DNA of 5,192 bases. Source: Sulfurimonas sp. (GTDB lineage: Bacteria; Campylobacterota; Campylobacteria; Campylobacterales; Sulfurimonadaceae). Of this stretch, positions 1 to 5,099 are shown piece after piece. The position numbers and the translations under genes are program-made. The notes under the pieces were generated by a model that worked only from the letters and a program-made list of their open reading frames with translations, had not been told where the DNA came from and did not search any database. How positions within the stretch are numbered: position 1 is the first letter of the stretch; the number at the start of each line of letters is the position of its first letter. The stretch covers positions 1 to 5,192 of the forward strand of contig JAFLJV010000266.1 of assembly GCA_022712845.1 (NCBI GenBank). Reading direction: 5' to 3'.

Positions 1-716
1 AGGGTGCAACTATAGATACACTTGGTCAAGCATCTCGCGTAGTAATTGATAAAGACAATACCGTAATTGTTAATGGTGCTGGAGATGAAAGTGTTGTAAA
101 AGCTAGAATATCTGAAATAAAAGTTCAAATAGATGCAACAACTTCTGAGTATGACAAAGAGAAACTTCAAGAGCGTCTTGCAAAACTTTCAGGTGGTGTA
201 GCAGTTATCAAAGTTGGTGCTGCAACTGAGACAGAGATGAAAGAGAAAAAAGATCGTGTTGATGATGCACTCTCAGCTACTAAAGCTGCTGTAGAAGAGG
301 GTATTGTTATTGGTGGTGGAGCTGCATTTATTCGCGCGGCTGCTAAAGTATCTCTAGAGTTAGAGGGTGACCAACAAATTGGTTGTGAAATCATCCTTCG
401 TGCTATGAGTGCACCTATCAAGCAAATAGCTCAAAATGCTGGTTATGATACTGGTGTTGTTGTAAATGCAGTTGAGAAAGCAGAAAACCAAAACATAGGT
501 TTTAATGCGGCAACTGGTGAGTATGTAGATATGTTTGAAGCTGGAATAATTGATCCACTTAAAGTTGGTCGTGTAGCTCTAACAAATGCAACTTCTGTTG
601 CTTCTCTTCTTTTAACAACAGAAGCAGCTATCTTTGAAATCCCAGAAAACAACCCAGCATCTGCTGATATGGGTGGTGGAATGCCTCCACAAATGGGAAT
701 GCCAGGGATGATGTAA
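1..716 (+). CDS. groEL: Chaperonin GroEL (Hsp60), C-terminal 237 residues; 5' end outside window
   Basis: ATP-dependent cytosolic folding chaperonin, forming the 14-mer cage that works with GroES. The first complete codon is at 3, and the frame is open to the TAA at 714-716, giving 237 residues of a protein usually about 545 long. The visible part covers the end of the apical domain, the intermediate domain and the C-terminal equatorial half. The segment [18 protein letters not shown] holds the Asp equivalent to the ATP-hydrolysis residue D398 of E. coli GroEL (codon 264-266). The family signature [12 protein letters not shown] lies at 285-320. The protein ends in a Gly/Met-rich tail ([15 protein letters not shown]), typical of the flexible C-terminus that projects into the cavity. 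An internal ATG at 237 is not a start, because conserved GroEL sequence continues upstream of it. The gene is visibly less AT-rich than everything downstream, as expected for a highly expressed gene. Identification is certain; only the 5' part is missing. Confidence 0.98.
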   Translation, partial: GATIDTLGQASRVVIDKDNTVIVNGAGDESVVKARISEIKVQIDATTSEYDKEKLQERLAKLSGGVAVIKVGAATETEMKEKKDRVDDALSATKAAVEEGIVIGGGAAFIRAAAKVSLELEGDQQIGCEIILRAMSAPIKQIAQNAGYDTGVVVNAVEKAENQNIGFNAATGEYVDMFEAGIIDPLKVGRVALTNATSVASLLLTTEAAIFEIPENNPASADMGGGMPPQMGMPGMM

Positions 717-740
717 AAACGAGAATTTTTCTCGTTTTTA
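714..740 (+). terminator. Hairpin terminator after groEL
   Basis: Inverted repeat AAAAACGAG (715-723) and CTCGTTTTT (731-739), separated by AATTTTT. The T at 714 and A at 740 can add one more pair. The stem starts inside the groEL stop codon. Its 3' arm is itself the T-run, so this is an A/U-flanked intrinsic terminator with only three or four G-C pairs. It sits where the groEL (groES-groEL) transcript should end. The symmetric A-run and T-run mean it could also act on transcription from the other strand. Confidence 0.75.
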
Positions 741-755
741 GGGTCTCAATCGTAA

Positions 756-779
756 GTGATGTCACAAAGTGACTATCAT
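756..779. repeat. GTGA/TCAC dyad hairpin overlapping the -35 region
   Basis: GTCAC (761-765) and GTGAC (769-773) form a perfect 5-bp stem around AAA. With a bulged T at 774, the stem continues through GTGAT (756-760) and ATCAT (775-779). The segment also reads GTGA-TG-TCAC-AAA-GTGA, three alternating half-sites. It lies immediately upstream of the TATAAT box at 781, just where the -35 region would be. It is more plausibly a DNA-level operator for a regulator than a terminator, since no T-run follows. No specific regulator can be assigned from the sequence. Confidence 0.4.
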
Positions 780-787
780 GTATAATT
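778..787 (+). promoter_or_regulatory. Probable sigma-70 -10 promoter element for the cyclase/lipoprotein cluster
   Basis: A perfect TATAAT stands at 781-786 in the context ATGTATAATT, about 60 nt before the chosen start of the first cyclase gene and after the groEL terminator. There is no TTGACA-like -35, which is usual in Campylobacterota. The transcript would start near 793. The same ten bases occur before the gene at 4625, which supports both as promoters of one type. Confidence 0.6.
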
Positions 788-845
788 AAATGCAGCTTTA
801 GTTTAATTAAGTTACACTAGTGGTATCTATGTGATAGGTATTGTT

Positions 846-2381
846 ATGAAATTTAAACTTAGCAAAACTCAGAAATTATTTTTAATATTTTTAATATTCT
901 CAATAATATTGTCTATCTTTCACCTTCTTTTAGAAAATATCTTTTTTGGAAATACTGCTAAAAAAATTGCACTTAAAAATGCGGTGGATAAGATATATGA
1001 GAGAGAGTATATATTAGAAAATTTCTTAAATTCGTCGAAATCTACTTTAAAAGGGATTCGAAAACTTCAGAGTTTTAACCAGTATTTAAAAAATCAATCA
1101 AATAAAAAAGATATAGAAGAGATATTTTTAGCACTATCTAATAGTAATATAAATATTATGCAACTAAGATATATTGATAAAGATGGTTATGAGAGGATAA
1201 GAGTTGATAGAGATAAAAAATATTTATATCCTTATGTTATTAAGATAGATGAGTTACAAAATAAATCAAGTAGATATTATTATATAGATTCTATCATTAA
1301 GAAATTAGAAAAAGTATGGTTTTCTGCATTAGACCTAAATATAGAAAGAGGAAAAGTTGAAATTCCGTATAAACCAACATTTAGGGTAGTACTCCCAATA
1401 AATCACAATGGTAAATTTAGTGGTGTTTTAGTTATTAATTATTCAATGGAAGAGTTTTTAAAAAACTTTATAAATACTCCGTTATATAATGCGATTTTGT
1501 TTAATGACAATGGATATCCTTTATATCACTATGAAAAAGGTAAAAGTTGGGGTTTTTATACTAAAGTAAAATTTAATATCTCAGAGCAGTTTCCAAGTTA
1601 TTATAAGCAAATGCTTTTAAAACCTATGATAAAAAATAAAAATTTTGTATCAAAGAAATTTGATTTTGAAATACTTGGTGGATTAAACATAGTATTACAA
1701 TTAAAAGAATCTTATATTGATATTCAAAATGAAGAAGCTTATGAGCGTAATTTAACAATCACTTTTTTGATACTTAGTTTCTCTATCATACTTAGTATAG
1801 TAATAACAAGAACTTTTAGTATAACTCTTCTCAGCCTTAAAAAAACAGAAGAGTTAAATAAAGAGTTAAATAAAAAAAATAAAATCATTAAAAAACAAAC
1901 ATATATAGACACACTAACAAAATTAGACAACAGAAAGTCATATAATAAAAATTTAGAGAAATTGTTCGCACAGTATAAAAGACATAAAATCTCTTTTTCA
2001 ATGGTCTTTTTTGATATCGATCACTTTAAAACTGTAAATGATAATTATGGTCATGATATTGGTGATGATGTTCTTGTTGATTTAAGTTGTATAGTACAAA
2101 AATCTATAAGAATAAATGATTATATATTTAGGATAGGTGGTGAAGAGTTTGTAGCATTATTAACTGATACCAAAAAAGATAAAGCTATTTTATTTGCTGA
2201 AAAATTACGACAAAAGATTGAATCTGAATTAAATACTATAAAAGATAGAATGATTACCGTTAGTTTAGGTGTTGCTGAGATTAATGAAAATGATACAGTA
2301 AAATCTATTTTTAAAAGAGCTGATAAAAATTTATATTATGCAAAAGAGCATGGTAGAAATATGGTCTGTTCACATATATAA
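846..2381 (+). CDS. Membrane diguanylate cyclase with double-Cache-like periplasmic sensor
   Basis: Predicted inner-membrane enzyme making cyclic di-GMP from two GTP in the cytoplasm, controlled by a periplasmic ligand. With the ATG at 846 it has 511 residues: TM1 about 10-29, periplasmic region about 30-302, TM2 about 303-324, a charged helical linker about 334-354 and a GGDEF domain about 355-511. The sensor contains RYIDKDGYERIRVDR (108-122) and SALDLNIERGKVEIPYKP (160-177) followed by R180. These motifs are typical of double-Cache sensors of kinases and cyclases; the ligand is unknown. The GGDEF domain is intact: metal Asp D390, guanine-contacting N398 and D407, GGEEF at 431-435, and an RxxD inhibitory site (RIND, 422-425) five residues before it, so feedback inhibition by c-di-GMP is expected. 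There is no HAMP or EAL domain. An in-frame GTG at 831 would add five residues, but ATAGG at 834-838 is better spaced for the ATG at 846. First gene of a probable three-gene unit. Confidence 0.9.
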   Translation: MKFKLSKTQKLFLIFLIFSIILSIFHLLLENIFFGNTAKKIALKNAVDKIYEREYILENFLNSSKSTLKGIRKLQSFNQYLKNQSNKKDIEEIFLALSNSNINIMQLRYIDKDGYERIRVDRDKKYLYPYVIKIDELQNKSSRYYYIDSIIKKLEKVWFSALDLNIERGKVEIPYKPTFRVVLPINHNGKFSGVLVINYSMEEFLKNFINTPLYNAILFNDNGYPLYHYEKGKSWGFYTKVKFNISEQFPSYYKQMLLKPMIKNKNFVSKKFDFEILGGLNIVLQLKESYIDIQNEEAYERNLTITFLILSFSIILSIVITRTFSITLLSLKKTEELNKELNKKNKIIKKQTYIDTLTKLDNRKSYNKNLEKLFAQYKRHKISFSMVFFDIDHFKTVNDNYGHDIGDDVLVDLSCIVQKSIRINDYIFRIGGEEFVALLTDTKKDKAILFAEKLRQKIESELNTIKDRMITVSLGVAEINENDTVKSIFKRADKNLYYAKEHGRNMVCSHI

Positions 2382-2449
2382 TAATTTGTTTCTTCATTTT
2401 TTTTAATAATTAAATCTTTCTTTAATATTAGAAGTAGTACAGTAGTAGC
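2382..2449 (+). other. Short AT-rich spacer between cyclase and lipoprotein genes
   Basis: A 68-nt gap containing a run of eight T (2397-2404) without a preceding hairpin, so no convincing intrinsic terminator. A weak -10-like TAATAT occurs at 2423-2428. No good Shine-Dalgarno sequence precedes the ATG at 2450; the nearest purine-rich stretch, AGAAG, is about 15 nt away. Read-through from the upstream cyclase gene is likely, with a possible weak extra promoter. Confidence 0.35.
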
Positions 2450-3319
2450 ATGAAATATTTAAAATATACTATATTTATATCTGTTTTTATTGTTTTATTT
2501 GGATGTATAAAATCTGAAAATGAAAATAAACCAATAAAGATTGCAGTTAGCAATTGGGCAGGGTATATGCCACTTATTTATGTATATGAAAAAGGATTAT
2601 TAAAAGATTTAAATATTGAAATAGTTTCATCTTCATCTTTGAGTACATCTTTAGAGTATGTAAAAAGAGGTTTAGTTGATGGATGTGCCGCAACACAAAA
2701 AGAGTATGAAAGTATGAGAGATATAGTGACACCTATTATATTGCTCAATCAATCTTATGGAGGGGATAAAATATTATCAAACCTAACAAAAGATGAATTG
2801 TATGCTAAAAATAGTGGTGATATATATGTTCACTTAGAAAAAGATAGCATAAACTTTACATTATTTGAATATTTTAGAGATATGAGAGATTGGGGAGATG
2901 TAAATTTTTTAATTAAAAATAATACTCAAAACTTTATAGCATACATGAAATTTACTGATCCTTCTGTGATTGTTACTTATGAGCCATATGCAACCATGTT
3001 AAAAAAAAAAGGATTGTATAAAATCGAATCAACTAAAAACTCAGATCTTTTTGTAATAGATGCACTATATATAAAAAAAGGGTTATTACAAAAAAATAAA
3101 GATAAGTTTTTAAGATTAAAAAAATATATAAGTGATGCACAGGATGTACTAAATAAAAATCCAAAACTATTTTATGAAACAGTAAAAAAATATTTAAATT
3201 ATCAATCTTATGAAGATTTTAAAGCAACTCTTTTAGAGATTAAGTTTATAGATAAAAATAAAGAAGAGATTATACGAAGAATTAAAGAGAAGAATATAGA
3301 GATAAAGAATATATTATGA
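2450..3319 (+). CDS. Substrate-binding lipoprotein, NMT1/SsuA/TauA-like, without ABC transporter partners
   Basis: Predicted 289-residue periplasmic binding protein anchored by a lipid. Residues 1-18 form a type II signal peptide (MKYLKY, then a hydrophobic stretch), ending in the lipobox LFGC with the acylated Cys at 19. Only about ten polar residues (IKSENENKP) separate Cys19 from the first strand, so the domain would sit close to the membrane. The start KIAVSNWAGYMPLIYVYEKG (30-49), the segment GLVDGCAATQKEY and the ivTYEP motif (TYEP at 176-179) match the fold family that binds thiamine precursors, sulfonates, taurine or nitrate. The ligand cannot be named. Such proteins normally stand next to a permease and an ATPase. 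Here the stop overlaps the start of a membrane GGDEF protein (ATGA, 3316-3319), which suggests a sensory role with that cyclase. An A10 tract (3001-3010) lies within the coding region. The start is fixed by the signal peptide, though its ribosome binding site is weak. Confidence 0.85.
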   Translation: MKYLKYTIFISVFIVLFGCIKSENENKPIKIAVSNWAGYMPLIYVYEKGLLKDLNIEIVSSSSLSTSLEYVKRGLVDGCAATQKEYESMRDIVTPIILLNQSYGGDKILSNLTKDELYAKNSGDIYVHLEKDSINFTLFEYFRDMRDWGDVNFLIKNNTQNFIAYMKFTDPSVIVTYEPYATMLKKKGLYKIESTKNSDLFVIDALYIKKGLLQKNKDKFLRLKKYISDAQDVLNKNPKLFYETVKKYLNYQSYEDFKATLLEIKFIDKNKEEIIRRIKEKNIEIKNIL

Positions 3320-4488
3320 AAAAATTTAGATTAAGAACTTTTTGGATAGTTTTGTTCTTGGTTATAGTAATATTCTCGCTTGTGTATTTAATAGCTATAT
3401 ATAATATAGAACATAATAAATTAATAGATTATCAAAAAAATAGTACTACTAAAGAGATAGAGAGTTTAGCATATGATTTATCACTGATGATTGATAGAAA
3501 TGGTGCTTATAGTGTAGTTGAATATTTAGATACAAAAAAACTACAATATGATCAAATCTTGTCTTTATCGTTGATCTTTAATGAAAATATAATTTTATCA
3601 TCAAATAGAAAGTATATAGGTGAAAAAGAGATAATATTTGATGATGTATATTATGTGAACTTTAAAAATTCAGAAGAGTTTATTAGTGATAAAGTTATTC
3701 ATGTTGATTTGCAAACTAAAAATTCATTATCAAAAAATCATTATTCATTAATGATAGAACTAAATCAAGATAAATTAAATAAAATTTTAAGAAGTAGGCT
3801 AAATTACTATTTGTTGATGGTTTTGTTTATTTCTATAGTTTCACTAGTGACACTTATGTTGGTTATAAATAAGTTTATAATTAATCCAATTATTTTAATA
3901 AATGAAAAAATCACAAAAAAAGATTATATATATTCAGATTTTTTACTAGTTGATATAAATAATATTGATAAAAATTTAGTAGATAATATAAAACGTATAG
4001 AAGAACAGGTATATATTGATGAACTTACGCAGCTTAATAATAGAAAAGCATACAATAAAAAATTGAATGAATTTTTAGCAAGATTTAAAAGATATAAATC
4101 AATTTTTTCGATTATGATGTATGATATTGATGATTTTAAAATAGTTAATGATAAGTATGGACATGATAAAGGTGATGAGTTATTATTTAAAATATCAAAA
4201 CTGATAAAATTAAGCATTAGAGAGAGTGATTATATATTTAGAATAGGTGGGGAAGAGTTTATAATTCTTTTTTCAGAGATGTCATTAAAGGAATCAATTA
4301 AAGTTGCTGAAAAAATTAGAAAAAATGTAGAGACAAATTTAAAACTTATAATAAATAAAAAAATAACAATAAGTATAGGAATAAGTGAAGTTCAAATATT
4401 TGATAATGAAGATTCTATATATAAAAGAGTAGATAAATTAATGTATATTTCAAAAAATGAAGGAAAAAATAAAATAACTATAGGTTAA
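3316..4488 (+). CDS. Membrane diguanylate cyclase with small periplasmic sensor, coupled to the binding lipoprotein
   Basis: Predicted c-di-GMP synthase of 390 residues in the inner membrane. Architecture: TM1 about 9-29; periplasmic region about 30-161; TM2 about 165-188; a linker of about 45 residues beginning INPIILINEKI (P191), which may be a diverged HAMP; GGDEF domain from D235 to the end. The periplasmic segment LSLSLIFNENIILSSNRKYIG resembles the core strands of small PDC/sCache-type sensors. The catalytic site looks complete: D270 (metal), N278 and D287 (substrate), R309, GGEEF 311-315, and the I-site RESD 302-305. The closing motif KNEGKNKI is a slightly diverged form of the usual AKxxGRN. 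The ATG overlaps the TGA of the lipoprotein gene, so translation is probably coupled. The output domain is very close to that of the cyclase at 846, while the sensor is unrelated. Likely controlled by the ligand state of the lipoprotein, by inference from NspS-MbaA-like pairs. Confidence 0.9.
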   Translation: MKKFRLRTFWIVLFLVIVIFSLVYLIAIYNIEHNKLIDYQKNSTTKEIESLAYDLSLMIDRNGAYSVVEYLDTKKLQYDQILSLSLIFNENIILSSNRKYIGEKEIIFDDVYYVNFKNSEEFISDKVIHVDLQTKNSLSKNHYSLMIELNQDKLNKILRSRLNYYLLMVLFISIVSLVTLMLVINKFIINPIILINEKITKKDYIYSDFLLVDINNIDKNLVDNIKRIEEQVYIDELTQLNNRKAYNKKLNEFLARFKRYKSIFSIMMYDIDDFKIVNDKYGHDKGDELLFKISKLIKLSIRESDYIFRIGGEEFIILFSEMSLKESIKVAEKIRKNVETNLKLIINKKITISIGISEVQIFDNEDSIYKRVDKLMYISKNEGKNKITIG

Positions 4489-4624
4489 ATATGATTATTT
4501 AAGAAATTGCGGATCTTGAATTAGAAAGCTTTTTTAGTATATCTAACATTGATAATTTTTAATATTTATTTATTTTAGTTTATGTATAATTTAGTGTAAA
4601 AAAACTGTTTGTAATGGAAAAAAG
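4489..4624 (+). other. AT-rich intergenic region with a downstream promoter
   Basis: 136 nt without a convincing gene. No clear intrinsic terminator for the cyclase gene is visible; AAAGCTTT near 4527 is a palindrome without a loop. The second half (about 4550-4580) is strongly T-rich with spaced T-runs, the usual upstream context of Campylobacterota sigma-70 promoters, and leads into the TATAAT at 4585. Confidence 0.5.
4582..4591 (+). promoter_or_regulatory. Probable sigma-70 -10 promoter element for the degenerate GGDEF gene
   Basis: TATAAT at 4585-4590 within ATGTATAATT, the same ten bases as before the first cyclase gene. T-rich DNA lies upstream. A start of transcription near 4597 would leave a leader of roughly 28 nt containing GGA (4616-4618), spaced 6 nt from the ATG at 4625. 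Confidence 0.6.
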
Positions 4625-4960
4625 ATGGAATTATTAATTGATACAGTACTTAATATAGGAGAAGATGAGTTTTATAGAGTAAATAGATATGAAACATATT
4701 TAGCAGTAGTTCTTATTAACTCTACTGATAAAAGGTTGTTTAAAATTATAGAAAAAAATATAAGGCAAACAGATATAGTTCAACAACTTGACACTGCTTT
4801 GATAGTTCTTTTTTTAACGCATACTAACTATGAAGCTTCTTTTGATTGTATAAGAAAAATAAGAAAAATAATGAATTTTACATACACAATTGAAGAGTAT
4901 AAAGAGTCTAGTGCAATCTTTGTTAAAAAACTCTTTATAGAAAATAAAAGGAGAGTGTAA
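4625..4960 (+). CDS. Small protein resembling a degenerate GGDEF domain with retained RxxD motif
   Basis: A 111-residue soluble protein with no signal peptide or membrane segment. By eye it follows the GGDEF domain pattern with a large deletion. EFYRVNRYETYLAVVLI (15-31) matches the opening helix and first strand. IIEKNIRQTDIVQQLDTALI (41-60) matches the stretch that in active cyclases reads as helix, RxxD, five residues, GGDEF. EASFDCIRKIRKI (70-82) matches the following helix. The D-x-D-x-F-K-x-x-N-D...GH..GD block that binds metal and guanine is absent, and GGEEF is replaced by DTAL (56-59), so it should not make c-di-GMP. RQTD (47-50) stands exactly five residues before that position, as an I-site would, so c-di-GMP binding is conceivable. 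Start is supported by GGAAAAAAG before the ATG and by a promoter at 4582. It could be a receptor, a regulator of the neighbouring cyclases, or a relic; the family assignment is an inference. Confidence 0.7.
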   Translation: MELLIDTVLNIGEDEFYRVNRYETYLAVVLINSTDKRLFKIIEKNIRQTDIVQQLDTALIVLFLTHTNYEASFDCIRKIRKIMNFTYTIEEYKESSAIFVKKLFIENKRRV

Positions 4961-4969
4961 ATATAACTG

Positions 4970-4994
4970 TGTAAACCCTAACAATGTAAACCCT
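4970..4994 (+). repeat. Two direct copies of TGTAAACCCT, 15 nt apart
   Basis: TGTAAACCCT occurs at 4970-4979 and 4985-4994, start to start 15 nt. A third, inverted, one-mismatch copy (AGGATTTAC) is at 5035-5043. The copies lie in the short region after the small GGDEF-like gene and may be either protein-binding iterons or RNA pairing elements. Confidence 0.7.
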
Positions 4995-5043
4995 TAGATT
5001 TATTCGATATGATAATCGAGTAAATTATTTGTAAAGGATTTAC
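4986..5043 (+). promoter_or_regulatory. Nested inverted-repeat structure reaching the ribosome binding site of a short ORF
   Basis: The inner stem pairs 4998-5008 (ATTTATTCGAT) with 5015-5025 (ATCGAGTAAAT) over a 6-nt loop: 11 bp with a single G-U pair. The wobble favours the + strand RNA, because the minus RNA would have an A-C mismatch. The outer stem pairs GTAAACCCT (4986-4994) with AGGATTTAC (5035-5043), 8 of 9. The outer 3' arm contains the AGGA of the Shine-Dalgarno sequence at 5033-5038. The inner hairpin may instead be a weak terminator for the gene ending at 4960, since it is followed by TATTTG but no strong T-run. Confidence 0.45.
5033..5038 (+). promoter_or_regulatory. Strong Shine-Dalgarno sequence AAAGGA
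   Basis: AAAGGA ends 7 nt before the ATG at 5046, the best-spaced ribosome binding site in the window. It lies in the imperfect palindrome GTAAA-GGA-TTTAC (5031-5043) and in the 3' arm of the larger inverted repeat, so it could be masked by RNA folding. Confidence 0.5.
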
Positions 5044-5045
5044 GC

Positions 5046-5099
5046 ATGAGTTTAATCAACCACGAAGAACTAATTATTTTACAGTCTCTTTTAAATTAG
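5046..5099 (+). CDS. Short ORF of 17 codons behind a strong ribosome binding site
   Basis: ATG at 5046 to TAG at 5097-5099 encodes MSLINHEELIILQSLLN. It is preceded by AAAGGA at ideal spacing. The peptide could form one amphipathic helix (NHEELIILQSLL) and is not recognised. Its last three codons overlap, tail to tail, the end of the minus-strand gene at 5091. It may be a genuine small protein, a leader peptide, or the surviving start of a gene cut off by rearrangement. The promoter is unclear; GATAAT at 5011-5016 is the nearest -10-like sequence. Coding status is uncertain. Confidence 0.35.
   Translation: MSLINHEELIILQSLLN

Noticed and set aside
167..421. Open frame of 84 codons on the minus strand
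   Set aside because: It lies fully within conserved groEL sequence on the other strand; no ribosome binding site and no recognisable protein.
443..652. Open frame of 69 codons on the minus strand
   Set aside because: Shadow of groEL; the Ala/Thr/Val-rich translation is just the complement of conserved chaperonin codons.
831..845. GTG start adding five residues to the first cyclase
   Set aside because: No Shine-Dalgarno at suitable distance before 831, whereas ATAGG precedes the ATG at 846; signal/TM segment begins naturally after MKFKLSK.
1739..1930. Minus-strand frame of 63 codons with hydrophobic translation
   Set aside because: It overlaps TM2 and the linker of the first cyclase; hydrophobic content arises from the complement of A-rich lysine codons.
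2397..2404. T8 run after the first cyclase gene as an intrinsic terminator
   Set aside because: No stable stem precedes it; likely AT-rich spacer.
2450..3319. Interpretation of the lipoprotein as part of an ABC importer
   Set aside because: No permease or ATPase gene lies within the window and the gene overlaps a cyclase gene; a distant transporter partner cannot be fully excluded.
3924..4217. Minus-strand frame of 97 codons
   Set aside because: Antisense to the conserved GGDEF domain of the second cyclase; no start signal.
4502..4561. Coding-like stretch reading EIADLELESFFSISNIDNF between stop codons
   Set aside because: Nineteen codons only, a stop directly before it, no start codon or ribosome binding site; could be a gene relic but cannot be supported.
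4978..5045. Integron attC-like site (CCTAACAAT followed by palindromic DNA before a closely spaced ORF)
   Set aside because: CCCTAAC fits the RYYYAAC consensus imperfectly and no matching GTTRRRY/GTTAGG occurs at the 3' side; no integrase or cassette array is seen.
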